A stretch of DNA of 45,592 nt from CAYHPR01 sp964358895 (GTDB lineage: Archaea > Micrarchaeota > Micrarchaeia > CABMEP01). Shown in pieces: positions 6,434 to 13,772 of the stretch. Below the pieces are notes generated by a model, which was given only the letters and a program-made list of their open reading frames with translations, was not told the origin of the DNA and made no database searches. The stretch is taken from positions 1-45,592 of the forward strand of contig CAYHPR010000006.1 of NCBI GenBank assembly GCA_964358895.1, written 5' to 3'. The first letter of the stretch is position 1; every line of letters begins with the position of its first letter. The position numbers were made by a program, and so were the translations under genes.

Positions 6434-6790
6434 TTATTTCACAAACATACTTGCCTTAACTGCACAGTCTACTACATAGTTACTAATCTTTCTTACTGGT
6501 TTTGACGCTGACAAAGCAACGGATAAGATCGCAGTTATAGCCATCATTATCAAGTCATCAGATGTTGAATTTCTATTTTGTTCTTTTTTGACATCCGATT
6601 GTTTACTAACTAGTAGTACATTTTGTGATTTTTCTATGGCTTTTGCACTAATCGGCTTTGGTTGAACAACTAGTACGCCAATCCCTAATGCCGCTCCCAC
6701 AAGCAACGGTTTAGCAAGTCTGAACTTGCTAATTCTCCTTTCCCGAATTTGACGTAATCCTGTAGTTTGTTTCATCATTTTATCGCTCAT
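6434..6790 (-). CDS. Small exported or membrane-anchored protein, 118 aa
   Basis: Not recognised. After a basic N-terminus (RQIRERRISKFRLAK) there is a hydrophobic stretch (PLLVGAALGIGVLVVQP, about residues 27-43) followed by PISAKA, a signal-peptide-like or anchor arrangement. A polar linker and a second hydrophobic segment (DLIMMAITAILSVAL, about 79-94) follow. The same basic-hydrophobic-A layout begins the exported proteins at 11440 and 22575. A TATA-like AACTTTATAA (6811-6820) lies 26 bp before the ATG at 6790, so it is probably leaderless; a TTGGAATTTCCAA palindrome (6835-6847) sits just upstream of that box, an operator-like position. Confidence 0.55.
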   Translation of the reverse strand: MSDKMMKQTTGLRQIRERRISKFRLAKPLLVGAALGIGVLVVQPKPISAKAIEKSQNVLLVSKQSDVKKEQNRNSTSDDLIMMAITAILSVALSASKPVRKISNYVVDCAVKASMFVK

Positions 6791-6834
6791 CTTTTATTCT
6801 TTCTACCAATTTATAAAGTTACACTAGCTTATTT

Positions 6835-6847
6835 TTGGAATTTCCAA
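6835..6847. promoter_or_regulatory. Palindrome TTGGAATTTCCAA upstream of the 118-aa gene's TATA box
   Basis: 6+1+6 perfect dyad with the same GAA-T-TTC core as the 17-bp sites. It lies about 15 bp upstream of the TATA-like element at 6811-6820. Confidence 0.4.
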
Positions 6848-6854
6848 CACTTAT

Positions 6855-7301
6855 CTATCTGATTCTCTTAAACCGCTGTCCAAGCCCATTTGAAATGTCG
6901 TAAGCCAACTGTTCAAGTAAGTCAAACTGAAAATTATTCTCTTGAATTTGAGAATCTGAAATGCCGTGATCTGCTATAAGCCTCGCAGCATATTTACAGC
7001 TAATCACCCGTGACAACATTGTATCTGCAACATCTTCTTTCCAATTGTTGTATTTAGCCACCTTTGGGGCCAGTATCTTAATTAATTTCTGCCTAAAGGT
7101 GGAAACTCGATAATGCTGAATCTTACTATCCAACTTCTTTGACTCTTTATTACGACTTATCAACTCCGTTGCAGTTGTCGCAAGTGCCGGGTTGATACTT
7201 TCGCGTTTCTGGAAAAGAAACTTAAGTTTCTTTCTCCTAAGCTCTTCAAGCAGATCCTGATGATGCCATTTAATCTCGCTTAATTTTTTTCCCTGAAGCA
7301 T
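6855..7301 (-). CDS. Hypothetical helical protein, 148 aa
   Basis: No family recognised. It is basic and helical: a lysine/arginine-rich N-terminal third (LLEELRRKKLKFLFQKRES), then predicted helices (TFRQKLIKILAPKVAKYNNW, VADTMLSRVISCKYAARLIADHG) and an acidic-basic tail ending LGQRFKRIR. No signal peptide or membrane segment, so it is probably cytoplasmic and possibly nucleic-acid binding, which is inference from charge only. The 17-bp palindrome at 7314-7330 ends 13 bases before its ATG, where a bound repressor would cover the transcription start. It lies between the 118-aa gene and the HicB-like gene on the same strand. Confidence 0.5.
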   Translation of the reverse strand: MLQGKKLSEIKWHHQDLLEELRRKKLKFLFQKRESINPALATTATELISRNKESKKLDSKIQHYRVSTFRQKLIKILAPKVAKYNNWKEDVADTMLSRVISCKYAARLIADHGISDSQIQENNFQFDLLEQLAYDISNGLGQRFKRIR

Positions 7302-7313
7302 TTTACCACGTTT

Positions 7314-7330
7314 TCTTAGAAGTTCTAAGA
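7314..7330. promoter_or_regulatory. 17-bp palindrome TCTTAGAAGTTCTAAGA
   Basis: Perfect 8+1+8 dyad 13 bases upstream of the 148-aa gene's start codon; identical arms to the copy at 8162-8178. Confidence 0.55.
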
Positions 7331-7344
7331 TTATCCTATTAATC

Positions 7345-7662
7345 TTATTTTTTTCTTATGGCCCGCAAATATTTTTTAAACTCCTTTTCTGACAATCCCG
7401 AATTTTTTATTAGATATTTAAATACGGTGCCAGCCAATATTGAAAATTGTGGTACAAAAATAAATTTGGCGTCTGGTTCATTTTGATATGACTCCAATGC
7501 AGAATATATCATTTGCTTCATGTTATATTCCGCTTCATTGATGGTTTTACCCTGGGTTGCTAATTCAATTTTTGGACAAAATGCTACAAAATAATTTGTT
7601 TCTCTATTTTTACCTACGCCTACTCTCAGATTACCAATGAATATTCTTTTCCAGCTTCGCAA
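7345..7662 (-). CDS. HicB-like antitoxin-fold protein
   Basis: The core NYFVAFCPKIELATQGKTINEAEYNMKQMI matches the HicB pattern (YxAxCPxLxLxTQGxTxEEAxxNLxExI), a degenerate RNase-H-like fold that in HicAB systems neutralises the HicA RNase and often represses its own operon. Downstream of the core is a 45-residue helical tail (EKEFKKYLRAIRKK). I propose the TTG at 7662 as start: a GTGAT ribosome-binding sequence precedes it, and it falls 5 bases after the stop of the HEAT gene. The open frame to 7770 would overlap that gene by more than 100 bases. A near-perfect copy of the island palindrome lies 13 bases upstream. No HicA gene is adjacent, so it may act alone. Confidence 0.6.
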   Translation of the reverse strand: MRSWKRIFIGNLRVGVGKNRETNYFVAFCPKIELATQGKTINEAEYNMKQMIYSALESYQNEPDAKFIFVPQFSILAGTVFKYLIKNSGLSEKEFKKYLRAIRKK

Positions 7663-7666
7663 TTTA

Positions 7667-8140
7667 TCACATTCTCTTGGAATTTCTAAAATATTCTTCA
7701 GTAATCGGATCTCCAATAATCTTTTGAACTGCTTCCATGGTTTCTTCTCGAACCCCGTTATCTCCATCATAGAGTAATCTGCACATTTCTGGCACGGATT
7801 TTATTGCCTTATTTCCACAGTTACCTAATGCAATTGCAGAATACATACGAACTCTATAGTAATCATCCTCTAATGCTTCCATCAATTCAGGAATTGTAGT
7901 TGCAATTTTTTCTTTATCTTTAACCCGGCTAAGTTGAACTGATGCATCAATACGCTCCTTCGGCATAGAACTTTTTAAGTCTCTAACCAACTCTTCAAAA
8001 GTTTGTTCTACTAACTCTATTTTTTGTGCAGAGGAACTGGAAGCTCTGGGAGCTTCTTGCAATACTAAAAAATTTGAAGTAAAATGTTTAGGAAGAATAG
8101 ATGTTCCATCTGCATTTAATCTGAATTTTTTATGCTTCAT
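7667..8140 (-). CDS. HEAT-repeat protein A, 157 aa
   Basis: Two HEAT-like repeats occupy about residues 60-145: KERIDASVQLSRVKDKEK.. and DYYRVRMYSAIALGNCGNKA..., followed by DGDNGVREETMEAVQKI. HEAT repeats form helical solenoids that bind proteins. The first 45 residues are polar and Ser-rich (RASSSSAQK). It is related to the protein at 8841-9155, with which it shares VRMYSA/VRMHSA, ALGN/TLGN and DNGVR motifs, so the two are paralogues. AAGGTAG precedes the ATG. A perfect 17-bp palindrome (8162-8178) lies 22 bases upstream. The stop codon is followed within five bases by the proposed start of the HicB-like gene, suggesting coupled translation. Confidence 0.7.
   Translation of the reverse strand: MKHKKFRLNADGTSILPKHFTSNFLVLQEAPRASSSSAQKIELVEQTFEELVRDLKSSMPKERIDASVQLSRVKDKEKIATTIPELMEALEDDYYRVRMYSAIALGNCGNKAIKSVPEMCRLLYDGDNGVREETMEAVQKIIGDPITEEYFRNSKRM
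7675..7691. promoter_or_regulatory. Near-match to the 17-bp palindrome inside the end of the HEAT gene
   Basis: TCTTGGAATTTCTAAAA matches the motif at 15 of 17 positions and lies 13 bases upstream of the proposed TTG start of the HicB-like gene, the same spacing as at 7314-7330. It also encodes the C-terminal residues of the HEAT protein, so chance cannot be excluded. Confidence 0.3.
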
Positions 8141-8161
8141 TTAATCTACCTTCTTACATTT

Positions 8162-8178
8162 TCTTAGAATTTCTAAGA
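8162..8178. promoter_or_regulatory. 17-bp palindrome TCTTAGAATTTCTAAGA
   Basis: Perfect 8+1+8 dyad 22 bases upstream of HEAT protein A and 22 bases after the stop of the 52-aa gene. Confidence 0.55.
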
Positions 8179-8199
8179 TTGAATGGTCAGCATAGATAT

Positions 8200-8358
8200 T
8201 TACTGACTTTCTTCAAGCTTCTTCTTCAGCTTGGCCAGCTCTTCGTGAATCTCAGGGTGCTTCTTCACTGGATCCATCCTCGCTTTACCCTCAAGTTCTG
8301 CTATCCTCTTTTCCAGATTATGTCGCTGCTTGCCCAGATCTTTTTTAGTTAGTCCCAT
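8200..8358 (-). CDS. Small coiled-coil protein, 52 aa
   Basis: A short gene with a good ribosome-binding site (GGTGAAAATA before the ATG at 8358). It reads MGLTKKDLGKQRHNLEKRIA, then ELEGKARMDPVKKHPEIHEE and LAKLKKKLEESQ. Heptad-like leucines flank a short break, so it is probably a helical hairpin or short coiled coil. It is highly charged, with no membrane segment. Its base composition is somewhat GC-richer than the flanking genes. It is the first gene downstream of three other short genes on the same strand. Function unknown. Confidence 0.65.
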   Translation of the reverse strand: MGLTKKDLGKQRHNLEKRIAELEGKARMDPVKKHPEIHEELAKLKKKLEESQ

Positions 8359-8474
8359 TATTTTCACCTGCTTTTCTAATCGAAACAGCTAATATAATAT
8401 CCTACCTTTTCACAGCTTTTTCAACAAATACATATACTCATTTCCATCTTTCAATTAAAGCCTTGCTTTTTTGA

Positions 8475-8621
8475 TTATTTGTACATTTGTTCTGTTGATG
8501 ATTCAGAATTTTCTTGAATTATTTCCTTAAAATATTTATTCAATCCTAAAAAAAACTATTATCCCGAATAATACGGACCCTCCAAGTAAACCAATAACAA
8601 ATTCGTTTTTGTTGTTTCCAT
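8475..8621 (-). pseudogene. Small single-TM protein gene with two homopolymer frameshifts
   Basis: CGTGATAAT (GTGAT ribosome-binding site) precedes ATG at 8621. Read as is, the frame closes after 20 codons. With one extra A in the A5 run and one extra T in the T8 run further on, a coherent 49-codon frame appears: METTKNEFVIGLLGGSVLFG, then IIVFFLGLNKYFKEIIQENS and ESSTEQMYK, stop. That is one membrane helix with a charged tail. Both breaks fall in homopolymers, so they may be sequencing under-calls rather than real mutations. Confidence 0.4.
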
Positions 8622-8644
8622 ATTATCACGCCATTTTAAAAATT

Positions 8645-8761
8645 TTAAGGGAGTATTTCAAGATCTCGTTCCGTTTTTTCTTTTTGTTTGCAGCATTCTC
8701 TGAATGTTCCAGCTACGGCTCCAACAGTCTTTAAAATAAGAATGCCCGTATTGTCCTTCAT
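8645..8761 (-). CDS. Small protein, 38 aa
   Basis: ATG at 8761 is preceded immediately by CAGGAGG. The product starts MKDNTGILILKTVGAVAGTF, continues RECCKQKEKTERDLEILP, and so has one short hydrophobic helix, a CC pair and a charged tail. The ribosome-binding sequence abuts the ATG, closer than usual, which lowers confidence. It lies in a row of short co-directional genes. Function unknown. Confidence 0.4.
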   Translation of the reverse strand: MKDNTGILILKTVGAVAGTFRECCKQKEKTERDLEILP

Positions 8762-8840
8762 CCTCCTGAAAAATGATGTGTTTGGAGCATGTTTGAATCC
8801 TAAAAATTCTATATTTTGATTTTGAATTAAACTAATTTTA

Positions 8841-9155
8841 TCACCTATAACATTGGGTTTGTCCTTTAATTTTTGCTACTGCTTCTATTGCTGCCCCTCT
8901 AACACCATTGTCTGGATCTCCCATTAATTTTTCAAGTTCGCCTAAAGCATTTGAACCTGCGTTTCTAAGATTGCCAAGGGTTTTTGCTGAATGCATACGA
9001 ACAAAAGAATCTTTATTTTTCAATTGAGCAATTAAGTTTAGTATGTTTTCTTCTTTAGAAAGAATGGAAGAACTATGGATATTTTCTTTTGTTGTGACCA
9101 AAAATTTAGGCCTAGATGCGAGTGTAAAACCAGGTAATAACTTCAATCTGCCCAT
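8841..9155 (-). CDS. HEAT-repeat protein B, 104 aa
   Basis: Two HEAT-like helical pairs (ENILNLIAQLKNKDSFVRMH, SAKTLGNLRNAGSNALGELE, then DPDNGVRGAAIEAVAKI), preceded by about 35 polar residues ending HSSS. It resembles HEAT protein A in order and sequence, so both probably derive from one ancestor and may bind related partners. No ribosome-binding site is seen before the ATG at 9155; a TATA-like GAATATAAAC (about 9183-9192) lies some 30 bp upstream, so it may be leaderless. It heads the row of minus-strand small genes and is divergent from the peroxiredoxin gene. Confidence 0.65.
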   Translation of the reverse strand: MGRLKLLPGFTLASRPKFLVTTKENIHSSSILSKEENILNLIAQLKNKDSFVRMHSAKTLGNLRNAGSNALGELEKLMGDPDNGVRGAAIEAVAKIKGQTQCYR

Positions 9156-9214
9156 TTCGACCGAATAATATGACCATGTTTTTGTTTATATTCTTTTCTA
9201 TAATGCTTGAACAA

Positions 9215-9227
9215 TTAATATAAAAAA
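9215..9227 (+). promoter_or_regulatory. TATA box of the peroxiredoxin gene
   Basis: TTAATATAAAAAA centred about 27 bp before the ATG at 9248, with no ribosome-binding site between, as in leaderless archaeal genes. Confidence 0.55.
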
Positions 9228-9247
9228 CCTGCTCACAATAGACGTTA

Positions 9248-9712
9248 ATGGTAGCGATAATAGAAGGTGAGAATGCACCTGATTTTTCTCTGAAAGATAC
9301 AGATGGAAATGTAGTGAAACTTTCGGACTTCGAAGGGAAGTTTGTAGTTCTTTATTTCTATCCGAAAGATAACACACCTGGCTGTACAAAAGAGGCATGC
9401 AACTTCAGAGATTCTTATAAGATATTTGCTGATAAGGGTATAATTATCCTCGGTGTGAGCCTCGATAACCAAGTTTCTCATAAAAAATTTACTGAAAAAT
9501 ACAGCCTTCCATTCCCATTGCTCTGCGACACAACTGGAGAAGTATCAAGAAAATATCACGTTCTAGCAGAGAAAACAATCTTCGGCAAAAAGATCTGGGG
9601 AATCCGAAGGATGACTTACATTATAGATAAAGAAGGAAAAATAAAAAAGATCTTTGCCAAGGTCGATGTTAACACACATGACAAAGACGTTTTAACTTTA
9701 ATTGTCCCTTGA
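9248..9712 (+). CDS. bcp: Thioredoxin-dependent peroxiredoxin (PrxQ/Bcp family)
   Basis: 154 aa with a thioredoxin fold. It reduces hydrogen and alkyl peroxides in the cytoplasm, using thioredoxin-like donors. The active site is PKDNTPGCTKEAC: peroxidatic Cys46 in PxxxTPGC and the resolving Cys51 five residues on, the arrangement typical of PrxQ/Bcp. GxxxPDFSLKDxDG at the start and GIRRMTYIIDKEGKI near the end are also family motifs, and the length is normal. The transcript appears leaderless. Its last 15 bases overlap the 3' end of the convergent gene at 9698. It is probably an independently expressed oxidative-stress gene. Confidence 0.93.
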   Translation: MVAIIEGENAPDFSLKDTDGNVVKLSDFEGKFVVLYFYPKDNTPGCTKEACNFRDSYKIFADKGIIILGVSLDNQVSHKKFTEKYSLPFPLLCDTTGEVSRKYHVLAEKTIFGKKIWGIRRMTYIIDKEGKIKKIFAKVDVNTHDKDVLTLIVP

Positions 9713-10162
9713 TACTTCAAAAGACTTCTTTTCAAACCTCGCCATAAATTTATCTCGATGCATTTCATCCAATATGTCAGCTAAATGTTCTACGACGTAA
9801 GCTTGTTTTCTATTTCCTGCGGCTAGGAGATAATCAAAACTTTTTATGACATCAACACATTTTTTGCGGTTTACCATCTGAGTGCCTAGCCCATTTATTG
9901 TTTCGTAAGCAACTACTGGATCGTAAGTCTTGGTTAATCTCTTAATAAATTCTATAAACTTATTGAATTCACTTTGTGAGGTTAAGTGATATGCCAAACC
10001 TGCCAATGAAGTAACTCTCTCCATATACACCGGAGTAAAAGTGTTGTAATAACTATTTGTGATTCGTTCTACCTCTAAAATTTTTTTCTTAAAAAAAATA
10101 TTTTTACTCTGTTCTTCTAGCTTAGTATGCCTTGCAATACTTTTAACTGACATGTTTGCCAT
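9698..10162 (-). CDS. Hypothetical helical protein, 154 aa
   Basis: Not recognised. It is predicted all-helical and basic, with stretches such as SLAGLAYHLTSQSEFNKFIE and YETINGLGTQMVNRKKCVDV that could form HEAT/ARM-like helix pairs. No signal or membrane segment. Several in-frame starts exist (TTG 10174, ATG 10165, 10162, 10153). GGTGATC at 10167-10173 places the best start at ATG 10162, six bases after the GGTG. It converges on and slightly overlaps the peroxiredoxin gene. Confidence 0.6.
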   Translation of the reverse strand: MANMSVKSIARHTKLEEQSKNIFFKKKILEVERITNSYYNTFTPVYMERVTSLAGLAYHLTSQSEFNKFIEFIKRLTKTYDPVVAYETINGLGTQMVNRKKCVDVIKSFDYLLAAGNRKQAYVVEHLADILDEMHRDKFMARFEKKSFEVSRDN

Positions 10163-10247
10163 CATGATCACCAAATAGATTATGTATTAGATATATATAA
10201 ATGCTTCTATTTAGATATTTTGCTCTTCGTTAGCTTTAACCAGCCAT

Positions 10248-11357
10248 TCATGTTTTGACTGGAAGGAAATAGAGTGCAATTTCAAATGCAATAAGTGCAA
10301 CGATAAGAATTTCGAGGATAACAAATCTCTCTGTCTGGATTCTGCTTATCAGAGTTTCATAAAAGTCTTCAATAATGTCTAATTTACCTCGAATAGAATA
10401 TTTCCACTCTTCAAGATGGAAGCTGTTTGAAGCAGCTTTATGAACACGTGCAAGATACGGATCTCCGACGAGTTTTAATGCATTTTCTACTTTTTCAATT
10501 ATCTGTGTAACGTCGAGTCTTGTTTCTTCTAATCTTTTTAACGTCGGACCGAATGGTTCAAGAGGCCAGAAAAATAAGAAGATTGGTCTTGACTTCACTG
10601 CTGCAATTCGGTCATATGCTGAATCAATCTCCTTGTCAAGAATCGTATCATACGTTCGGAGTTCAAGAAGCTCTATGTTAGAATATTCAAGAACATCGAA
10701 TGTACCAAATGCCTCACGCGGATCGTATACGAATGCAGCATTCCAATCGACGATAACTATGTCATCACTGAAATAAGAAACTGAATCGCTAAGTGCACCT
10801 TTGACTTCTGATTCGTCAAGTTCTTCTGCTTCTGACCTTAGGATGGATGCAATAGTAGTTCTGTTTTTATCAACAAGTTCCTTCGCTGAAACTTTTTTAT
10901 CAAATTCTTTAACATAAAATATTATGTAATCTTCTAGTTCCTTAGAATTGATTGGCCTTACCAAAACGTCTGCAATTTCTTTCTTTATCTTTTCGACTAC
11001 CTTTCTTGCTTCATTTTCTGGCTCGTCTATTTCGACTAGTTTGTCACTAATCTTTACCAGATCTTCCAAGTCTCCGGAGAATGGCGTTACAAGTTTTACG
11101 TTTACCACTCCAAAATCATAAAGCTTTGCACTTAGTTTGAAATCAAATTTTTTGTCTCCGATTGTGAGTTGCTTTTCCCCCATCCGGATAATATAGGGGG
11201 CTTGAGTATATTGGATATACTTAGGCGTAAGCTTTGTGTACGCAAGCTGTGCCTCTGCAGGCTTCTTACCAAACACCTTCTCAAGCTTGTCAAGCTGGAT
11301 CTCGCTGGCTATGTCGAATGAGAAATAAAGGATTATTGATCCGTCTTTTATTTTCAT
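10248..11357 (-). CDS. RMND1/Sif2-like (DUF155) protein with C-terminal membrane anchor
   Basis: 369 aa. The C-terminal half has the pattern of DUF155/RMD1 proteins: a YSNIELLELRTYD region, a long helical segment (IEKVENALKLVGDPYLARVH...), then IEDFYETLISRIQTERFVIL running into a membrane helix EILIVALIAFEIALYFLP at the very end. Eukaryotic members act in mitochondrial translation and in yeast meiosis; the archaeal role is not known. The protein would be tail-anchored with its bulk in the cytoplasm. It is divergent from the large exported-protein gene at 11440, with about 80 bp between starts. Confidence 0.7.
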   Translation of the reverse strand: MKIKDGSIILYFSFDIASEIQLDKLEKVFGKKPAEAQLAYTKLTPKYIQYTQAPYIIRMGEKQLTIGDKKFDFKLSAKLYDFGVVNVKLVTPFSGDLEDLVKISDKLVEIDEPENEARKVVEKIKKEIADVLVRPINSKELEDYIIFYVKEFDKKVSAKELVDKNRTTIASILRSEAEELDESEVKGALSDSVSYFSDDIVIVDWNAAFVYDPREAFGTFDVLEYSNIELLELRTYDTILDKEIDSAYDRIAAVKSRPIFLFFWPLEPFGPTLKRLEETRLDVTQIIEKVENALKLVGDPYLARVHKAASNSFHLEEWKYSIRGKLDIIEDFYETLISRIQTERFVILEILIVALIAFEIALYFLPVKT

Positions 11358-11405
11358 AAACTCTTTTTGACATAAGAGTTAATAATCGTTTATCACCCTC
11401 TGATA

Positions 11406-11420
11406 AAGTTTATATACAAC
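11406..11420 (+). promoter_or_regulatory. TATA box of the 668-aa exported-protein gene
   Basis: AAGTTTATATACAAC centred about 27 bp before the ATG at 11440; no ribosome-binding site, suggesting a leaderless mRNA. Confidence 0.55.
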
Positions 11421-11439
11421 AAATGAGTCAGAAAAACAG

Positions 11440-13446
11440 ATGTTTTCTATTAAAAAAGAAGTAACAACAAAAAGCTTGCAACGAGGAAAAGTTATTCTTT
11501 CAGTAGTCCTCCCAGCTATTGTTGCATTTGGCCAACCGAAAAATAGCGTTTATGCATCTGAAACAGACAAAAATAAAATCGAAATGCCGACCAGCTCTCT
11601 CAGTGTGAGAAGCCTCGCAACAGACATCATTTCTCGCATCAGAAGTGAAGATGCGGAAGTAAAAGGACTTATAGAAAATCTTTTCAAAGCAGGAAGGGCC
11701 AGCGGTTCGAAAAAAGATGTTGAACGAGCATACCTTATCCTCACAGATCTAGCAGGTGTTAAAACATCGAAAAAACTGATTGCAGGGTCTGAATGGCTGA
11801 CGGAAAAGTTCTCAAACGATGGAAACAAAGGAAACTACAAGATTCCAGAGGGAGTTGTTGAGAATTTTTTTGACCTGTTCATAAGTCCGCAGATTACTGC
11901 AGAGAACGTGCGAATAGAGAATTTCAGACTATCTGTCACCTTAAAGGAAGAAGTCTCAGAGCTTGAGATATACCCGATCCAATTCGAAGGCTCGGCGAAA
12001 GAGTTATCGGAACGAGTTTTAGGCATAAAGGATAATATGGTTAAGGGTGCGGCTGATCAAATTTTCAAGATAGTTTCTGGCGAAGAAACATTTTGTGGGC
12101 CTATTCGAATTTCTCATGGACAGTATGCTGATCTTTACAGCAATCTTTCAGGAAAGACTTTAGGAACAGGGGATGGACAAATCACATTCCTTTCGATAGT
12201 TGATGGCCATTCCGTGTATATGTCTTATGACAAAGAGCATCTAATCGGATCACTTAAACCACACGATTTATATCGATATTATTACAAAAACTTCGTGCGA
12301 TCATTAAATCCGAATGAATACAACTCATTATATGCAGGCAAGCCTATCACAATCAAGACAAGCTTAACAGATGCCGGGAGAATTCTTACTGAGCAGTCAT
12401 TAGCCTGGGTCGGGTATGAAATTGCAGTAACGAAACAAGATGGAACATTAGTATTCAACATCGATTCAGCAAAACTTGTTTCGGAAGCAAGAAAAATTAC
12501 TAAACGACAGTTTGCAGCCATATCGGAATGTTTGAAAGCAATTTCAAAAAACGATGAGCCACTTAAGAGAGTCCCTCTAGCAGTTCTAAAAGAACACTTG
12601 AGAGAGGCCCAACGCCGATTAAACCTTGATTATTCTACTGACTTATACAATCTGGTTCAGGCAATGAGAGAAAAACCGCAAGCGTACAGAATCATTGCTG
12701 GAAAAGAAGCTAGACAGATTGTTGAAATGGCAGGAAATTCACTGGCTAGAATAATATCAATCCTTGAAAAAGAAAGGATCGCAATAATTAAAGAACTGAA
12801 AAAGGAAGAAAAACTGAACGCATCGGAAATGAAACCGAAACTAGTGAAAAAACCGGCAAAACAGGTAACAACAGTTGTAAAGGAGATGAAAAAGCAACCG
12901 ACTAAGGTAACTGTCAGACAAGAAGCAGAAGTAACAACTGGAAAAACAGCTAAACCGGCATTAGGCCCTACGTCTATAGAGCAACAGAACGCAATGGAGG
13001 AAGTAAACGTAGATGAAATGGAAAAGAGATATGAACAAGACAGCGCAGGCAAGGAAAAGACACAAGTCGCACAAGCTGAACCGCTAGTTATTAAGGAAGA
13101 TGCGAAGCCTGTAGAACAGATTGAAAAAACACTGAAACCGAATGAAGAACAGATCAAAACATTGCTTGAAACAAAACTGTTCAAAAAATTCAGGAAAGAA
13201 GTTCTTATGCAGCCCGGACCTAAGAGAACTTATCTTGATGAGAGTAAACGTTCGCAAAAGGAAGTGCTTAGAGCATTCGGGATAGAATGGGATGGATCTA
13301 AAATTTATCATTTTGATTTTGATTTCTTCACTCCGATGGAGGATAAAGGCAAACTTACACAGTACAAGTGGCCTATGACTATAACTGTTTCCCCACCAGA
13401 CAGCGAAGGAAAAGTTCACACAACTATTACTACCCGTTCAAACTGA
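11440..13446 (+). CDS. Large exported protein of unknown function, 668 aa
   Basis: No domain recognised. A signal peptide is evident: basic start, hydrophobic GKVILSVVLPAIVAFGQP, likely cleavage after VYA near residue 39. Residues about 50-380 look like a mixed globular region; about 380-460 is helical. About 460-590 is a low-complexity Lys/Glu/Pro/Thr linker (KKPAKQVTTVVKEMKKQPTK, EQIEKTLKPNEEQIK), and the end (FGIEWDGSKIYHFDFDFFTP..., ITVSPPDSEGKVHTT) is beta-rich and could be a small separate domain. It is probably secreted or attached to the cell surface. No cysteine-rich motif or membrane anchor is seen at the C-terminus. It stands between divergent DUF155-like and downstream TFB genes. 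Confidence 0.7.
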   Translation: MFSIKKEVTTKSLQRGKVILSVVLPAIVAFGQPKNSVYASETDKNKIEMPTSSLSVRSLATDIISRIRSEDAEVKGLIENLFKAGRASGSKKDVERAYLILTDLAGVKTSKKLIAGSEWLTEKFSNDGNKGNYKIPEGVVENFFDLFISPQITAENVRIENFRLSVTLKEEVSELEIYPIQFEGSAKELSERVLGIKDNMVKGAADQIFKIVSGEETFCGPIRISHGQYADLYSNLSGKTLGTGDGQITFLSIVDGHSVYMSYDKEHLIGSLKPHDLYRYYYKNFVRSLNPNEYNSLYAGKPITIKTSLTDAGRILTEQSLAWVGYEIAVTKQDGTLVFNIDSAKLVSEARKITKRQFAAISECLKAISKNDEPLKRVPLAVLKEHLREAQRRLNLDYSTDLYNLVQAMREKPQAYRIIAGKEARQIVEMAGNSLARIISILEKERIAIIKELKKEEKLNASEMKPKLVKKPAKQVTTVVKEMKKQPTKVTVRQEAEVTTGKTAKPALGPTSIEQQNAMEEVNVDEMEKRYEQDSAGKEKTQVAQAEPLVIKEDAKPVEQIEKTLKPNEEQIKTLLETKLFKKFRKEVLMQPGPKRTYLDESKRSQKEVLRAFGIEWDGSKIYHFDFDFFTPMEDKGKLTQYKWPMTITVSPPDSEGKVHTTITTRSN

Positions 13447-13772
13447 TATAAGAGAAAATTAGCTATTTTCAGGATCAGACTCTGATTTATTTATAATTAG
13501 TTTAGTGGTTAATTTAGAGATTTTGCTTAAAGATTGGCTGAAATTGAACTAAAATGGAAACAGAAGTTTGTATTTAAAGGGGTGGTCGATCACCGCAAAG
13601 CATTTAAAGGTGTTCCTCATTTACTTGTTTAGAAAGGCTTGATATAATTTATATATACTTCTTAACAGTCTTTAAAAACTTGTTTCAGAATGAAGCAGGC
13701 TTCCGAGGTAAAAATTAATTAATATTATTTGTTAGATACCGGCTTAGAGTATCTAATATTTGAGGTGTAAAC
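13447..13772 (+). promoter_or_regulatory. Upstream region and leader of the TFB gene
   Basis: About 325 bases without a gene. A strong TATA-like element GATATAATTTATATATAC (13641-13658) suggests transcription starting near 13680 and a leader of about 90 bases, in contrast to the leaderless genes nearby. The leader ends with an inverted repeat TTAGATAC/GTATCTAA (13732-13739 and 13749-13756), then the ribosome-binding site GAGGTG and the ATG at 13773. An imperfect palindrome GGTGGTCGATCACC lies further upstream (about 13580). Confidence 0.5.
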
